From Citrobacter gillenii (GTDB taxonomy: Bacteria; Pseudomonadota; Gammaproteobacteria; Enterobacterales; Enterobacteriaceae): a stretch of DNA of 64,000 bases. The translations under genes and the position numbers were made by a program. Numbering within the stretch: position 1 is the first letter of the stretch; every line of letters begins with the position of its first letter. The stretch covers positions 1 to 64,000 of the forward strand of contig NZ_SUQN01000012.1 of assembly GCF_013337685.1 (NCBI RefSeq), given 5' to 3'. Shown in pieces: positions 1-12,327 of this stretch. The notes under the pieces were generated by a model. That model was not told the origin of the DNA. It saw only the letters and a list, made by a program, of their open reading frames with translations, and made no database searches.

Positions 1-48
1 GGGAAATTCAAAATAATTTTCCGAGTGCGTATTTTTTATTCTTTACGT

Positions 49-594
49 TTATTTTAACGACGCTTTGTTGGTTAATTGGGCTATTTCTCGCGCAAAACTC
101 GCAACCTGTTCCCAATCGGTATAGACCACTTCTTTATTCGTATCCGTTTCGCCACCGGACATCTTCATAATCAGTTGGATCATGACGCGGTCATACCAAC
201 GATAGCGAGGATAAAGCAGTGCGCCAGCGATAACCGCGCTACGATCGGGTCGCCACGGCGAGCTCATCAGAAACTTGCGCGCATAGCTGTTGGTTTGCGG
301 GGTACGTTTTTCCGGCTTACGGGCGACCAGATTAACGGAGTAGAACGCACTCGGCATCGCGTTCAGCCGCGTAGCGTGCTTCTTCACAAACGTCTGAAAA
401 GCAGAATGGTAGTGACCGTAGCGAATCGAGGCACCGATCACCACGCTGTCATAGTGCTGCCAGTCAGGCTCTTCGGTGCGGTGCAGATTCATCACATCCG
501 CCCAGATGCCCAACTCTTTGAGCTCAGAAGCCAGATACTCGGCGATTTCGCGCGTTTGTCCATCCCGGGAAGAAAAAAGAATCAGTGTTTTCAC
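49..594 (-). CDS. hemG: HemG, menaquinone-dependent protoporphyrinogen IX dehydrogenase
   Basis: 181 aa, the usual HemG length. It oxidises protoporphyrinogen IX to protoporphyrin IX, passing electrons to the quinone pool at the inner membrane. The flavodoxin fold shows in the N-terminal strand and FMN phosphate loop (SSRDGQT, residues 8-14). The HemG-specific long insert follows at about residues 127-150 ([11 protein letters not shown] then SGGETD), which is linked to quinone and membrane use. The gene lies 11 bp after trkH on the same strand and is probably the last gene of pepQ-yigZ-trkH-hemG. In E. coli an rRNA operon follows; it would lie off the left edge. Identification is secure. Confidence 0.97.
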   Translation of the reverse strand: MKTLILFSSRDGQTREIAEYLASELKELGIWADVMNLHRTEEPDWQHYDSVVIGASIRYGHYHSAFQTFVKKHATRLNAMPSAFYSVNLVARKPEKRTPQTNSYARKFLMSSPWRPDRSAVIAGALLYPRYRWYDRVMIQLIMKMSGGETDTNKEVVYTDWEQVASFAREIAQLTNKASLK

Positions 595-605
595 GTGTTA
601 CTCCA

Positions 606-2057
606 TTATTCACGCCAGAAGGTAGGGGTAAAGAGTACCAGCAGAGTAAAGACCTCCAGACGACCAAACAGCATATTGGCAATCAGGATCCATTTCGCCA
701 CCGGGTTCATACTGGCAAAGTTGTCGGCAACCACACCCAGCCCTGGCCCCAGGTTATTCAGCGTCGCGACAACGGAAGCAAATGCAGAGAAGTCATCCAC
801 GCCGGTCGCGATAATCGCCAGCATACTGATAATAAAGACCAGCGCATAGGCCGAGAAGAATCCCCATACTGCTTCGAGGATACGTTCTGGCAGTGCACGG
901 TTACCTAGCTTAATACTGTAAACCGCGTTCGGGTGGACCAGGCGCTTCAACTCACGGTTACCCTGCTTGAACAGCAGCAGAATACGAATCACCTTCAAGC
1001 CACCGCCCGTTGACCCGGCACAGCCACCAATAAAGGCAGAACACAGCAACAGCACGGGCAGGAACAACGGCCAGCGAGCAATACTGTCCGTGGTGAACCC
1101 CGCGGTGGTCGCCATCGACACCACCTGGAAAAAGGCCTGATTGATTGTCGTTAGCGCCGAACCGTAGGTATTGTGGATCCACAATACCAGCGTACAGATA
1201 GCCACCAGCGTCAGCTGTACCCCAATGAACATCCGAAATTCCGGATCGCGCCAATAGACCTTCAGACTACGCCCGCTTAATAAAGAGAAGTGCAGGCCAT
1301 AGTTACACCCGGAGATCAGCAGGAAGATTGCAATAATTGTGTTGATAGTCGGACTATCGAAATAACCCACGCTGGCGTCATGCGTTGAAAAGCCGCCGAT
1401 AGCAATGGTCGCAAAGCTGTGACCGATAGCGTCAAACGCAGGCATGCCGGCAAACCACAGCGCCAGCGCACAGGCCACTGTCAGCAATACATAGATAAGC
1501 CACAGGGTTTTCGCCGTTTCGGCAATACGCGGACGCATTTTATTGTCTTTCAGCGGCCCTGGCATTTCTGCCCGGTAAAGCTGCATACCGCCGACGCCAA
1601 GAATAGGCAGAATAGCCACCGCCAGCACGATGATCCCCATCCCGCCAAACCATTGCAGCATTTGACGATAAAAGAGAATCGCATGTGGTAATGAATCCAG
1701 CCCCACCAGCGTGGTTGCGCCCGTCGTAGTTAAGCCGGAGAAGGATTCGAAAAACGCATCGGTGATCGTGAGGTTTGGACTTTCAGCAAAGATAAACGGT
1801 AGCGCACCCACGCTGCCCAGCACGGTCCAGAACAAGACCACGATAAGAAACCCTTCGCGGGATTTCAGTTCGCCCTTTTCTTTACGGTTCGGCCACCACA
1901 GCATGGAGCCAATCGCCAGCGCGACAAAGAAAGTTTGCGTAAATGCACGACCCGCCCCATCACGGTAGATGAGCGCTACCAGTCCGGGGATGATCATTGT
2001 CCCCGAGAATAAGATGACCAGTAGTCCAACGATTCGGGTAATGGCGCGAAAATGCAT
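606..2057 (-). CDS. trkH: TrkH, potassium uptake channel subunit
   Basis: 483 aa, full length. This is the membrane-spanning K+ translocating subunit of the Trk system, which works with the cytosolic NAD/ATP-binding TrkA. The protein is hydrophobic throughout and carries four selectivity-filter-like P-loop repeats; SGLTTTGAT (about residues 108-116) is the first and ATTAGFTTDS a later one. The glycine-rich GGCAGSTGGG stretch is typical of the family. It sits between yigZ (38 bp upstream) and hemG (11 bp downstream), so co-transcription is likely. Confidence 0.97.
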   Translation of the reverse strand: MHFRAITRIVGLLVILFSGTMIIPGLVALIYRDGAGRAFTQTFFVALAIGSMLWWPNRKEKGELKSREGFLIVVLFWTVLGSVGALPFIFAESPNLTITDAFFESFSGLTTTGATTLVGLDSLPHAILFYRQMLQWFGGMGIIVLAVAILPILGVGGMQLYRAEMPGPLKDNKMRPRIAETAKTLWLIYVLLTVACALALWFAGMPAFDAIGHSFATIAIGGFSTHDASVGYFDSPTINTIIAIFLLISGCNYGLHFSLLSGRSLKVYWRDPEFRMFIGVQLTLVAICTLVLWIHNTYGSALTTINQAFFQVVSMATTAGFTTDSIARWPLFLPVLLLCSAFIGGCAGSTGGGLKVIRILLLFKQGNRELKRLVHPNAVYSIKLGNRALPERILEAVWGFFSAYALVFIISMLAIIATGVDDFSAFASVVATLNNLGPGLGVVADNFASMNPVAKWILIANMLFGRLEVFTLLVLFTPTFWRE

Positions 2058-2095
2058 CTCTGCCGCTTCCTTAGTTCTTTAAAATGAGGTGGGGA

Positions 2096-2710
2096 TTATT
2101 CTTCAATCGCTAACAATTGCAATGAACCTCGACTAAAATCCGCCAGCCTTGCTGAAAATTCATTCACTTTCGTGTAAGGAAGCGCTACCCGTAGCTGAAC
2201 GAATGCCTGGTAATCACTGGCTATGATTTTACCGTCGAACTGCCCCAACAGTGCTTCAATACCTGCCAGTTGGCCGTACTCACACTGCAAAGTATATTCG
2301 GTAAGCGGCGTCTTGCGCTGCGTTGTTAATTGCCGCAATGCCTGGCTCACCCCACCACCGTAGGCTTTGACCAGTCCACCTGTACCGAGAAGAATACCGC
2401 CGTAGTAGCGCACCACCACCGCGGTAATCTCGCCAACGCCACTGCCCATTAGCTGCGCAAGCATCGGTTTACCTGCCGTCCCCGCCGGTTCGCCGTCGTC
2501 CGAAAAGCCCAGCTGTTGCGAGTCATCCGGCGCACCCGCTACCCACGCCACGCAATGGTGGCGGGCGTCCGGATGCTCTGCCCTGACTGACTCGACAAAC
2601 GCTTTTGCCGCCTCTACGCCGTCCGTGTGGGCAAGCAACGTAATGAAGCGGCTTTTTTTGATCTCTTCAACGACGCTAACCGGCGCCGCAGGGATTAACC
2701 AACTGTCCAT
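2096..2710 (-). CDS. yigZ: YigZ, IMPACT-family protein
   Basis: 204 aa. The N-terminal IMPACT (UPF0029) domain is recognisable by KSRFITLLAHTDG, the HPDARHHCVAW block and the glycine-rich VRYYGGILLGTGGLVKAYGG stretch. A smaller C-terminal ferredoxin-like domain follows from about residue 135. The family resembles the eukaryotic translation regulator IMPACT/YIH1; the exact role in bacteria is not settled. The start codon overlaps the pepQ stop by one base (TAATG), which suggests translational coupling. Confidence 0.93.
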   Translation of the reverse strand: MDSWLIPAAPVSVVEEIKKSRFITLLAHTDGVEAAKAFVESVRAEHPDARHHCVAWVAGAPDDSQQLGFSDDGEPAGTAGKPMLAQLMGSGVGEITAVVVRYYGGILLGTGGLVKAYGGGVSQALRQLTTQRKTPLTEYTLQCEYGQLAGIEALLGQFDGKIIASDYQAFVQLRVALPYTKVNEFSARLADFSRGSLQLLAIEE

Positions 2711-4041
2711 TACGCCAGTTTCAAATCCCGGGTCATGTTTTCGATATGATTCTCATGGACGACCACGTTGTCTTCAATACGAATACCACCGAACGGCTTC
2801 AGCGCGTCAATCTTCTGCCAGTTGAAGTGTTTGCTGAATTGCCCTTCACGCCACGGCGCTAACAGGGATTCGATAAAGTAAATGCCCGGCTCAATGGTCA
2901 GGACCATGCCCGGTTGCAGCACGCGAGTGCAGCGCAGGTACGGATACTTCGACGGTGCGGCAAGATGCGTACCGCTATCATCCTGCATAAAACCAGCGAC
3001 ATCATGCACCTGTAATCCCAGCGGGTGACCAATACCGTGCGGCATAAACGGCCCGGTAAGATCGTTTTCCACCATCGCCTCTTCACTCATATCGGTGATG
3101 ATTTGATGTTTACGCAGCAGCTTCGCGATGCGCTGATGGAACTGAATGTGATAATCCACATAGTTGACACCCGCTTTCATGGTTGCAATCAGCGCCAGTT
3201 CTTCTTCATTAACGTCTTTCACCAACTGTGCATAGTCGTTGTCGCTTTTCGCCGACCAGGTCCGCGTCAGGTCTGCCGCATAGCCGTTATATTCCGCCCC
3301 GGCATCCAGCAGGAAGCTGCGGAATTCTGATGGCGGTTGATGATCCAGCTTGGTGTAATGCAGTACAGAGGCATGTTCGTTAAGCGCGACGATGTTGCTG
3401 TAAGGCACGTCGGTATCGCGATGCCCCGTGGCTGTCAGGTACGCCAGGTTGATGTCGAACTCGCTCATCCCTGAACGGAACGCTTCTTCGGCTGCACGGT
3501 GTCCACTTACCGCCATTTTCTGCGCTTCGCGCATGCAGGCCAGCTCGTAATCGGTTTTATACGCACGGTAATAGTGAAGATAGTCGATCACCCCTTTCGG
3601 GTTGATGTTGCTGGCAGCAATGTCCAGCTGCAGCGCACGTTCCGGTACCGGGCCGATGTACCCGATATTGCCGCGGGCAGCAGGCAACTGGCTACCAATA
3701 CCGTCGGCTTTTGGCAACGCAATAATTTCAACTTCTTCGGTCCAGAAAGAGGTCGGCAGCGGCTCAACGTTGTGCCAGTAATCCACCGGCAGGTAGAACC
3801 ACAACTTAGGCTTATTAACGCCATCCACCAGCAACCAGCAGTTGGGAACCTGCGTGACGGGTACCCAGGCTTTAAACTGCGGATTGACCTTGAACGGATA
3901 CGGATGGTCGTCGAGAAAAACGTTAACCAGCTCACCGGAGTGAATAAGTAACGCATCCAGCTTAAAACGCGCCAGCGCATCGCGGGTCCGTTCCTGTAAG
4001 GTAACAATATGATTTTTATAGAGTGCGGCCAGTGATTCCAT
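2710..4041 (-). CDS. pepQ: PepQ, Xaa-Pro dipeptidase
   Basis: 443 aa, full length. It hydrolyses dipeptides with C-terminal proline. It has a creatinase-like N-terminal domain and a C-terminal pita-bread metallopeptidase domain. The metal ligands can be placed in [19 protein letters not shown] (two Asp), [15 protein letters not shown] (His), TIEPGIY (Glu) and [10 protein letters not shown] (Glu). It is the first gene of the pepQ-yigZ-trkH-hemG set and is divergent from fadBA across a 189-bp gap. Confidence 0.97.
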   Translation of the reverse strand: MESLAALYKNHIVTLQERTRDALARFKLDALLIHSGELVNVFLDDHPYPFKVNPQFKAWVPVTQVPNCWLLVDGVNKPKLWFYLPVDYWHNVEPLPTSFWTEEVEIIALPKADGIGSQLPAARGNIGYIGPVPERALQLDIAASNINPKGVIDYLHYYRAYKTDYELACMREAQKMAVSGHRAAEEAFRSGMSEFDINLAYLTATGHRDTDVPYSNIVALNEHASVLHYTKLDHQPPSEFRSFLLDAGAEYNGYAADLTRTWSAKSDNDYAQLVKDVNEEELALIATMKAGVNYVDYHIQFHQRIAKLLRKHQIITDMSEEAMVENDLTGPFMPHGIGHPLGLQVHDVAGFMQDDSGTHLAAPSKYPYLRCTRVLQPGMVLTIEPGIYFIESLLAPWREGQFSKHFNWQKIDALKPFGGIRIEDNVVVHENHIENMTRDLKLA

Positions 4042-4188
4042 TATTTACCCTTCTGTTTTTTTGACCTCAAGTCTCCGCATCTTAGCACATCGTCCTGTGA
4101 CTGCGTGATTTCTGCCGAGCGTGATCGGCCCGTCATTTCTTTAATCATTCATTTGCATTTTATTAACATAAAACACACACTTCGATTC

Positions 4189-4205
4189 ATCTGGTATGAC
4201 CAGAT
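4189..4205 (+). promoter_or_regulatory. FadR operator upstream of fadBA
   Basis: The sequence ATCTGGTATGACCAGAT is a 17-bp near-perfect palindrome with one central unpaired position. It matches the known E. coli fadB FadR site as I recall it. It lies 26 bp before the fadB ATG. FadR bound here represses fadBA until long-chain acyl-CoA releases it. Confidence 0.92.
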
Positions 4206-4230
4206 CACCTTGCGGATTCAGGAGACTGAC

Positions 4231-6420
4231 ATGCTTTACAAAGGCGACACCCTGTACCTCGACTGGCTGGAAGATGGCATCGCCGAACTGGTGTTCGATG
4301 CCCCTGGCTCAGTCAATAAACTCGACACGGCAACCGTAGCCAGCCTTGGCCATGCGCTGGATGTGCTGGAGAAACAACATGATTTAAAAGGGCTGCTGCT
4401 GCGTTCTAACAAAGCAGCCTTTATTGTCGGTGCCGATATCACCGAATTCCTTTCACTGTTCCTTGTTCCTGAAGAACAGCTAAGCCAGTGGCTGCACTTT
4501 GCCAACAGCGTCTTTAATCGCCTGGAAGATCTGCCTGTCCCAACCCTGTCTGCGGTCAACGGCTATGCGCTGGGTGGCGGCTGCGAGTGCGTCCTGGCGA
4601 CCGACTACCGTCTGGCAACCCCGGACCTGCGCATCGGTCTACCGGAAACCAAGCTTGGCATCATGCCGGGCTTTGGCGGTTCCGTGCGTATGCCACGCAT
4701 GCTGGGTGCAGACAGCGCGCTGGAAATCATTGCCGCAGGTAAAGACGTCGGTGCCGAGCAGGCACTGAAAATCGGTCTGGTTGATGGCATTGTGAAGCAG
4801 GAAAAACTGCTCGAGGGCGCAATGGCGGTACTGCGTCAGGCAATCAACGGCGACCTCGACTGGCGGGCCAAACGCCAACCAAAACTGGAGCCGCTGAAAC
4901 TCAGCAAAATTGAAGCGGCCATGAGCTTTACCATCGCCAAAGGCATGGTTGCGCAGACGGCAGGGAAACATTACCCAGCCCCGATTACCGCTGTGAAAAC
5001 GATTGAAGCTGCCGCCCGCTTTGGTCGTGAAGAAGCGCTGAACCTGGAAAACCAAAGTTTTGTCCCGCTGGCGCACACCAACGAGGCGCGTGCGCTGGTC
5101 GGTATTTTCCTCAACGATCAGTACGTCAAAGCGAAAGCGAAAAAACTAACGAAGGATATTGAGACACCGAAGCAAGCCGCAGTTCTGGGCGCAGGCATTA
5201 TGGGTGGCGGTATAGCCTACCAGTCTGCATGGAAAGGCGTGCCGGTTATCATGAAAGATATCAACGATAAATCGCTGATGCTGGGCATGACCGAAGCCGC
5301 CAAGCTGCTGAATAAGCAACTTGAGCGCGGCAAGATCGACGGTCTGAAGATGGCGGGCGTGATTTCCACCATCCAACCAACCCTCGACTACACCGGCTTT
5401 GAGCGCGTGGACGTGGTGGTGGAAGCGGTTGTTGAAAATCCAAAAGTGAAAAAAGCGGTGCTTGCAGAGACCGAAGATAAAGTGCGCCCGGATACCGTGC
5501 TGGCGTCAAACACGTCTACCATTCCGATTAGCGAACTGGCCAGCGTTCTGAAGCGCCCGGAAAACTTCTGTGGCATGCACTTCTTTAACCCGGTGCACCG
5601 GATGCCGCTGGTTGAGATCATCCGCGGTGAGAAAAGCTCGGATGAAACCATCGCTAAAGTCGTCGCCTGGGCCAGTAAGATGGGCAAAACGCCGATTGTG
5701 GTCAACGACTGCCCTGGCTTCTTTGTAAACCGCGTGCTGTTCCCCTACTTCGCTGGTTTCAGCCAGTTACTGCGCGACGGCGCGGACTTCCGCAAAGTCG
5801 ATAAAGTGATGGAGAAACAGTTCGGTTGGCCAATGGGCCCGGCGTATTTACTGGACGTAGTCGGTATTGATACCGCACATCACGCGCAGGCAGTGATGTC
5901 CGCAGGCTTCCCGCAGCGAATGCAGAAAAATTATCGCGACGCGATCGATGCCCTGTTCGATGCCAGCCGCTTTGGACAGAAAAATGGTCTCGGGTTCTGG
6001 CGTTATAAAGAAGACAGCAAAGGCAAGCCGAAGAAAGAAGAGGATGCTGCGGTCGATGGCCTGCTGGCAGACGTCAGCCAGCCGAAGCGCGATTTCAGCG
6101 ATGACGAGATTATCGCCCGCATGATGATCCCGATGGTCAACGAAGTGGTGCGCTGCCTGGAAGAAGGCATCATTGCCAGCCCGGCGGAAGCCGATATGGC
6201 ACTGGTTTACGGTCTCGGCTTCCCTCCGTTCCACGGCGGTGCGTTCCGCTGGCTGGATACGCTCGGCAGCGCCAAATACCTCGATATGGCGCAGCAATAC
6301 CAGCACCTCGGCCCACTGTATGAGGTGCCGGAAGGATTGCGTAATAAAGCGCGTCATAACGAACCGTACTATCCCTCGGTTGAGCCTGCCCGCCCGGTTG
6401 GCGACCTGAAAACGGCTTAA
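4231..6420 (+). CDS. fadB: FadB, fatty acid oxidation complex alpha subunit
   Basis: 729 aa from the ATG at 4231, which has AGGAGA 5 bp upstream; in-frame codons further upstream are not part of the known protein. The N-terminal enoyl-CoA hydratase/isomerase domain has catalytic Glu119 (GGGCECV) and Glu139 (GLPETKLG). The following 3-hydroxyacyl-CoA dehydrogenase domain has an NAD fold, [10 protein letters not shown], near residue 315, and a catalytic His in [10 protein letters not shown]. The protein catalyses hydration, NAD oxidation, isomerisation and epimerisation in beta-oxidation. It forms an alpha2beta2 complex with FadA, encoded 9 bp downstream. Confidence 0.98.
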   Translation: MLYKGDTLYLDWLEDGIAELVFDAPGSVNKLDTATVASLGHALDVLEKQHDLKGLLLRSNKAAFIVGADITEFLSLFLVPEEQLSQWLHFANSVFNRLEDLPVPTLSAVNGYALGGGCECVLATDYRLATPDLRIGLPETKLGIMPGFGGSVRMPRMLGADSALEIIAAGKDVGAEQALKIGLVDGIVKQEKLLEGAMAVLRQAINGDLDWRAKRQPKLEPLKLSKIEAAMSFTIAKGMVAQTAGKHYPAPITAVKTIEAAARFGREEALNLENQSFVPLAHTNEARALVGIFLNDQYVKAKAKKLTKDIETPKQAAVLGAGIMGGGIAYQSAWKGVPVIMKDINDKSLMLGMTEAAKLLNKQLERGKIDGLKMAGVISTIQPTLDYTGFERVDVVVEAVVENPKVKKAVLAETEDKVRPDTVLASNTSTIPISELASVLKRPENFCGMHFFNPVHRMPLVEIIRGEKSSDETIAKVVAWASKMGKTPIVVNDCPGFFVNRVLFPYFAGFSQLLRDGADFRKVDKVMEKQFGWPMGPAYLLDVVGIDTAHHAQAVMSAGFPQRMQKNYRDAIDALFDASRFGQKNGLGFWRYKEDSKGKPKKEEDAAVDGLLADVSQPKRDFSDDEIIARMMIPMVNEVVRCLEEGIIASPAEADMALVYGLGFPPFHGGAFRWLDTLGSAKYLDMAQQYQHLGPLYEVPEGLRNKARHNEPYYPSVEPARPVGDLKTA

Positions 6421-7593
<1,173 letters not shown>

Positions 7594-7611
7594 TCACAGA
7601 GTGCCGCATCT

Positions 7612-7688
7612 TGTAGGCCGGGCAAGCGAAGCGCCCCCGGCAACGATGCCGGATGGCGACGTAAAAAACGTCTTATCCAGCCTACAAA
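7612..7688. repeat. REP pair (BIME) after fadA
   Basis: Two inverted REP-like units read TGTAGGCCGGGCAAGCG and GCCGGATGGCGACGTAA...CAGCCTACA. They sit between the convergent 3' ends of fadA and fre, the usual place for extragenic palindromes. Such elements can protect mRNA 3' ends and bind gyrase or IHF. Confidence 0.88.
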
Positions 7689-7747
7689 ATGTTATCTCAC
7701 AGCTATTGGTGTCAATGGCGAAGAGAGAAGGTTTAGTTGCCGTTCTT

Positions 7748-7772
7748 CCCGCCTGTCAGGGGCGGGTTTTTT
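7748..7772 (+). terminator. Intrinsic terminator of fadBA
   Basis: The stem CCCGCC/GGCGGG closes a 7-nt loop and is followed directly by six T residues on the plus strand. The minus-strand side has no T run, so it mainly serves fadBA. Confidence 0.85.
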
Positions 7773-7776
7773 ATTT

Positions 7777-8478
7777 TTAAATAAAAGCGAACGCATCACC
7801 AAACAGGCGATCTTCACGCGCCTGACGCTCATTACAGAACAGATCGCGCGCGATTTTTGCCATTTCAAAACGCCCAGCAATGTAGATGTCATGCTCAGCC
7901 AGCGTGCCGTGATCCTGCAATACTGCCGTTAGTACGGTACCCGTACGACCACGCCAGCCTTCTTCAGGCTGTTCGACCACGGGCTCAACGCGCAGGTTCG
8001 GGTGATTAACAGACAACGCTTCCAGTTCACCGAGATCGTAGAGATGCTTCTCTTCACGCCCGCCCCAGTAAATCGTCACGTCACGGTTTGGGTTGCGCGC
8101 CAGCGCGGTCAGTAAAATCGAGCGCGCATAAGAGAAGCCGGTGCCGCCAGCAATCAGGATCAGCGGTCGTTCTTCATCGTCACGCAGCCAGGCTTCGCCG
8201 TGCGGGATATCCACGTTGATTTCTCGATCCTGGAGAATGCGATCCATGACGGCCATCGCATACAGGTTAAGCTCAGAGGCACCCACGTGCAGCTCAATGA
8301 ACCCGTGCTCATCCGGCGTTGAGGCCATGGAGAACGGACGCTTATCTCGTTCATCCATCACGACCATTAAATACTGACCAGCACGAAAGGAAAACGCCGC
8401 GTCTGGCACTAAACGGACGCGATATACGGTGTCAGTGATAGCTTCTACCGAGGTCACTTTACAGCTTAAGGTTGTCAT
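7777..8478 (-). CDS. fre: Fre, NAD(P)H-flavin reductase
   Basis: 233 aa from the ATG at 8478 ([10 protein letters not shown]), as in E. coli; in-frame sequence further upstream is not homologous to the family. The ferredoxin-reductase type FAD/flavin domain carries the RPFS motif (residues 47-50), and the nicotinamide-binding domain has [11 protein letters not shown]. It reduces free FMN, FAD and riboflavin, feeding ferric reduction, ribonucleotide reductase activation and other flavin users. It follows ubiD by 40 bp on the same strand. Confidence 0.97.
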   Translation of the reverse strand: MTTLSCKVTSVEAITDTVYRVRLVPDAAFSFRAGQYLMVVMDERDKRPFSMASTPDEHGFIELHVGASELNLYAMAVMDRILQDREINVDIPHGEAWLRDDEERPLILIAGGTGFSYARSILLTALARNPNRDVTIYWGGREEKHLYDLGELEALSVNHPNLRVEPVVEQPEEGWRGRTGTVLTAVLQDHGTLAEHDIYIAGRFEMAKIARDLFCNERQAREDRLFGDAFAFI

Positions 8479-8518
8479 GCGCTCTCTCTGTCGGATCAAT
8501 AGGCAAAACGATCGCGCC

Positions 8519-10012
8519 TCAGGCGCTTTTGCCGTCATTAAAGATGGCCAGTTCATCCCAAATTGCGTCAATGCGCGCAGTCACTTCGGGATCTTTTTTA
8601 ATCGGACGTCCCCATTCACGTTGGGTCTCACCCGGCCATTTATTGGTGGCATCCAGGCCCATTTTTGAACCAAGGCCGGAGACCGGCGAGGCAAAATCCA
8701 GATAATCAATCGGTGTATTCTCTACCAACACCGTATCCCGGGCCGGGTCCATACGGGTGGTAATCGCCCAAATCACATCATTCCAGTCACGTGCGTTGAC
8801 ATCGTCATCGCAGACAATAACAAATTTGGTGTACATAAACTGTCGTAAAAACGACCAAACGCCCATCATGACGCGTTTGGCATGACCGGCGTACTGTTTT
8901 TTGATCGTGACAACCGCCAGTCGATACGAACAACCTTCCGGTGGCAGATAAAAATCGACGATTTCCGGGAACTGCTTTTGCAGAATCGGCACAAACACTT
9001 CGTTCAGCGCCACGCCCAGCACGGCAGGTTCATCGGGTGGACGCCCGGTGTAGGTGGAGTGATAAATAGCATCTTCACGCTGGGTAACGTGCGTGACGGT
9101 GAAGACCGGAAAGCTATCCACCTCATTGTAGTAACCCGTATGGTCGCCGTACGGACCTTCCGGTGCTAACTCCCCCGGCTCGATGTAGCCTTCCAGCACG
9201 ATCTCTGCGCTGGCTGGGACTTCGAGATCGTTGGAAATACATTTGACCACTTCGGTCTTGGTACCGCGCAACAGTCCGGCAAACGCGTATTCCGATAACG
9301 TGTCAGGTACCGGCGTTACCGCGCCCAAAATCGTTGCCGGATCGGCCCCCAGCGCTACCGCAACTGGAAAACGCTCACCAGGATGGGCTGCACACCACTC
9401 CTGATAATCAAGCGCGCCACCACGATGGGAAAGCCAGCGCATAATAAGCTTGTTTTTGCCGATCAGCTGCTGACGGTAGATGCCCAGATTCTGCCGTTCT
9501 TTATGCGGGCCACGCGTCACGGTGAGCCCCCAGGTGATCAGCGGGGCGGCATCTTCCGGCCAGCAGGTCATGATGGGAATACGGTTGAGATCGACGTCAT
9601 CGCCTGACGCGATTTTTTGCTGACAAGGTGCACCGCGCAGCCGTTTGGTCGGCATATTCAAAACCTGCTTGAACTGCGGCAGCTTATCAAACAGATCGCG
9701 GAACCCTTTTGGCGGCTCCGGCTCTTTCAAAAACGCCAACAGCTTACCCACTTCCCGCAGCGCAGAGACATCTTCTTGTCCCATCCCCATTGCAACACGC
9801 TTAGGCGTGCCAAACAGGTTGCACAGCACCGGCATCGAATAGCCTTTAGGGTTCTCAAACAACAACGCGGGCCCGCCCGCACGCAGCGTGCGATCGGCAA
9901 TTTCAGTGATTTCCAGATGAGGATCCACTGGAAGCGTAATGCGTTTGAGCTCACCCTGCTGTTCAAGCAGCGTCAGGAAGTCGCGTAAATCGTTATATTT
10001 CATGGCGTCCAT
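8519..10012 (-). CDS. ubiD: UbiD, 4-hydroxy-3-polyprenylbenzoate decarboxylase
   Basis: 497 aa, full length. It decarboxylates 3-octaprenyl-4-hydroxybenzoate in ubiquinone synthesis, using prenylated FMN made by UbiX. The family signature is visible in [19 protein letters not shown] (prFMN and metal site) and [12 protein letters not shown], with the catalytic acidic residue in the latter block. It is upstream of fre and divergent from rfaH. Confidence 0.97.
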   Translation of the reverse strand: MDAMKYNDLRDFLTLLEQQGELKRITLPVDPHLEITEIADRTLRAGGPALLFENPKGYSMPVLCNLFGTPKRVAMGMGQEDVSALREVGKLLAFLKEPEPPKGFRDLFDKLPQFKQVLNMPTKRLRGAPCQQKIASGDDVDLNRIPIMTCWPEDAAPLITWGLTVTRGPHKERQNLGIYRQQLIGKNKLIMRWLSHRGGALDYQEWCAAHPGERFPVAVALGADPATILGAVTPVPDTLSEYAFAGLLRGTKTEVVKCISNDLEVPASAEIVLEGYIEPGELAPEGPYGDHTGYYNEVDSFPVFTVTHVTQREDAIYHSTYTGRPPDEPAVLGVALNEVFVPILQKQFPEIVDFYLPPEGCSYRLAVVTIKKQYAGHAKRVMMGVWSFLRQFMYTKFVIVCDDDVNARDWNDVIWAITTRMDPARDTVLVENTPIDYLDFASPVSGLGSKMGLDATNKWPGETQREWGRPIKKDPEVTARIDAIWDELAIFNDGKSA

Positions 10013-10152
10013 TGTGGCCTCTTCGTAAGCGCCTCATTATACGGCGTTCATCATTGCGATGCTGTATTTTTGTTAAATTAGCGTGAACTCTGGCGGTACA
10101 TGCAAGCGCAGGGATTATATACCCAATGCGTTTCGGGTTGCGTTGAGGCGGG

Positions 10153-10158
10153 TATAAT
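10153..10158 (+). promoter_or_regulatory. Candidate -10 element for rfaH
   Basis: A consensus TATAAT stands 59 bp before the rfaH ATG. No good -35 is evident at 16-18 bp, so the promoter assignment is tentative. The 204-bp ubiD-rfaH gap holds both divergent promoters. Confidence 0.4.
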
Positions 10159-10216
10159 TAACTTAGTGCATGGCTTTTGTTATGCTTACGCTCAGAACAA
10201 GCGGATAAGAGTTATT

Positions 10217-10705
10217 ATGCAAGCCTGGTATTTACTGTACTGCAAACGCGGGCAACTTCAGCGTGCCCAGGAACACCTGGAAAGACAGGCCGTGAGCTGC
10301 CTGACGCCCATGATCACCCTGGAAAAAATAGTGCGTGGAAAACGTACTACAGTCAGTGAGCCACTTTTCCCTAACTACATGTTTGTCGAATTCGACCCGG
10401 AAGTGATCCACACCACCACCATCAATGCCACGCGTGGCGTCAGCCATTTCGTCCGCTTTGGTTCAACACCCGCAACAGTTCCGTCTTCCGTTATTCACCA
10501 GCTTTCCATCTACAAACCAGAAGGGATTATTGACCCTGAAACCCCGTATCCAGGAGATAGCGTGATTATCACCGAAGGTGCATTTGAAGGGCTGAAGGCA
10601 ATTTTCACCGAACCAGATGGCGAGGCACGCTCCATGCTGCTGCTTAACCTGCTGAATAAAGAGGTTAAGCAGAGCGTGAAAAACACCGGTTTTCGCAAAA
10701 TCTAA
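10217..10705 (+). CDS. rfaH: RfaH, transcription antiterminator
   Basis: 162 aa from the ATG at 10217 ([13 protein letters not shown]), matching the E. coli start. It is a NusG paralogue recruited at ops elements to suppress Rho-dependent termination and couple translation in long operons such as LPS, capsule and sex-factor genes. The NusG N-terminal domain (about 1-100) includes [11 protein letters not shown] and the RNA-polymerase-binding hydrophobic surface. The C-terminal KOW segment (about 112-162, [15 protein letters not shown]) is the fold-switching part. Confidence 0.97.
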   Translation: MQAWYLLYCKRGQLQRAQEHLERQAVSCLTPMITLEKIVRGKRTTVSEPLFPNYMFVEFDPEVIHTTTINATRGVSHFVRFGSTPATVPSSVIHQLSIYKPEGIIDPETPYPGDSVIITEGAFEGLKAIFTEPDGEARSMLLLNLLNKEVKQSVKNTGFRKI

Positions 10706-10712
10706 ATCCGCT

Positions 10713-11495
10713 TCAGAAGGTGACTTCGAAGAGTGTCCTGACATTGGCGTCGATAGCGGCTGCCAGGCGCTGAGGATCGTCTCCACGCCAGTGCGCAATA
10801 CGCTCAAGAATGTGCGGCAGGTGCGCAGGTTCATTACGACGTGAAGCCGGTTTAGGAGTTAAATCGCGGGGAAGTAAATAAGGGGCATCGGTTTCGATCA
10901 GGAGCCTTTCCACTGGGATAAACGGCAGCAGTTCCCGGAGTTCCATGCCCCGACGCTCATCGCAGACCCATCCGGTGATGCCAATATACAGCCCCCTGTC
11001 TACGCAGTCCTGCATCTCCTGGCGTGAGCCGGTAAAGCAGTGCAATACAGCGCCTGGAAGGCTGTCCAGCCAGGGTTCGAGCAGCGTCAGAAAACGGTCA
11101 TGTGCGTCGCGGCAATGCATGAAAACCGGCATCTGCAACTCAGCGGCGATACGCAGTTGTGCCTCAAACACCCGCTCCTGCTCCTGCGGCGTGGAGAAAT
11201 TGCGATTGAAATCCAGCCCACATTCACCAATGGCGACCACTTCAGACTGGTTTGCCAGCGCCACAATCGCCTCTTCCGTTGAGGGTTGCCATTGACTACT
11301 GTCATGCGGGTGAACACCCGCAGTGGACCAGCAATGTGGATAATGCTGTGCCAGTTTTAACGCCTGCTGGCTTTCGTGCAGGTTAGTTCCGGTCAAAAGC
11401 ATGCCATTTACGCCGGCAGCAAAGGCGCGCGCGACAACCTCATCCCTGTCTTTTGCAAATTGCGTACTGGTTAGATTAACGCCAATATCAAACAT
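10713..11495 (-). CDS. tatD: TatD, 3'-5' metal-dependent DNase
   Basis: 260 aa from the ATG at 11495, which has GGAGG 4 bp upstream. It is a TIM-barrel amidohydrolase-like nuclease: metal ligands appear in the N-terminal [40 protein letters not shown] and ETDAPYL blocks. It acts as a Mg-dependent exonuclease linked to oxidative DNA damage repair. Despite its name it is not needed for Tat export. It follows tatC by 41 bp, with a stem-loop between them. Confidence 0.96.
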   Translation of the reverse strand: MFDIGVNLTSTQFAKDRDEVVARAFAAGVNGMLLTGTNLHESQQALKLAQHYPHCWSTAGVHPHDSSQWQPSTEEAIVALANQSEVVAIGECGLDFNRNFSTPQEQERVFEAQLRIAAELQMPVFMHCRDAHDRFLTLLEPWLDSLPGAVLHCFTGSRQEMQDCVDRGLYIGITGWVCDERRGMELRELLPFIPVERLLIETDAPYLLPRDLTPKPASRRNEPAHLPHILERIAHWRGDDPQRLAAAIDANVRTLFEVTF

Positions 11496-11511
11496 GCTTC
11501 CTCCCATATGA

Positions 11512-11533
11512 CAACCGCCCTTACGGGCGGTTG
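11512..11533 (-). other. Stem-loop between tatC and tatD
   Basis: A perfect 9-bp stem, CAACCGCCC/GGGCGGTTG, closes a 4-nt loop. It lies just past the tatC stop and before the tatD ribosome site. There is no T run on the minus strand, so it may attenuate or stabilise rather than fully terminate. It would help tatD be expressed apart from tatABC. Confidence 0.6.
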
Positions 11534-11536
11534 AAT

Positions 11537-12325
11537 TTATTCTTCGGTTTTATCGGCAGCTTCAGCTTTCTCGTTCTCCGCCTCGTTATCTTCGTCTCGC
11601 GTACGCCGCTTACCGACATAGAAACGGGAGAAGAAAACGCCGACTTCAAACAGGCAGTACATCGGTATGGCCAACAGCGTTTGCGAGAAGACATCCGGCG
11701 GCGTCAGTAACATCCCCACGACAAAGGCGCCGACGACAACATAAGGACGTTTTTTACGTAATTCGTCAGGCGTCGTAATACCCATCCAGCACAGCAGCAC
11801 AATGGCAACGGGAACCTCGAAAGAGACCCCAAAGGCCATGAAAAGTGCCATTACGAAGCTGAGGTAGCTGGCAATATCCGTCGACACCTGTACGCCCTGC
11901 GGAGCTGTATTGGCAAGGAAACCAAACGCCAGCGGGAAGACGACAAAGTAGGCAAATGCCATGCCGATATAGAACAGCAGCGAACTTGAAACCAGCAGCG
12001 GCACAACAAGGCGGCGTTCATGCTTATATAACGCGGGAGCAATAAATGCCCATACCTGGTACAGGATCACTGGCGCTGACAGGATCAGCGACACCATAAA
12101 GGTGAGCTTGATCGGGGTAAAGAACGGCGAGGCCACATCTGTGGCGATCATCGTCGCACCCTGCGGCATTTGCTTGATCAGCGGTGCCGCAACCATATGG
12201 TAAATGTCGTTGGCAAAATAAACCAACGCCAGAAAGATCACCAGAACCGCAATAATGCAGTTCAGGAGTCGCTTACGCAGCTCAATCAAATGCGTGATGA
12301 GCGGTTGAGTATCTTCTACAGCCAT
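11537..12325 (-). CDS. tatC: TatC, twin-arginine translocase receptor subunit
   Basis: 262 aa (258 in E. coli), with six predicted transmembrane helices. TatC binds the twin-arginine signal peptide and nucleates the translocase with TatB and TatA. Conserved features are the N-terminal [10 protein letters not shown], the [11 protein letters not shown] first periplasmic region and [15 protein letters not shown] near the fifth helix. The C-terminal tail (about 235-262) is charged and slightly longer than in E. coli. It starts 2 bp after the tatB stop. Confidence 0.98.
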   Translation of the reverse strand: MAVEDTQPLITHLIELRKRLLNCIIAVLVIFLALVYFANDIYHMVAAPLIKQMPQGATMIATDVASPFFTPIKLTFMVSLILSAPVILYQVWAFIAPALYKHERRLVVPLLVSSSLLFYIGMAFAYFVVFPLAFGFLANTAPQGVQVSTDIASYLSFVMALFMAFGVSFEVPVAIVLLCWMGITTPDELRKKRPYVVVGAFVVGMLLTPPDVFSQTLLAIPMYCLFEVGVFFSRFYVGKRRTRDEDNEAENEKAEAADKTEE

Positions 12326-12327
12326 GT

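Noticed and set aside
76-849. 257-codon open frame opposite hemG and trkH
   Set aside because: It spans two well-established genes on the other strand and resembles nothing known.
4105-4230. Longer fadB start at 4105
   Set aside because: The added codons cover the FadR operator and lack homology; the ATG at 4231 has the ribosome site.
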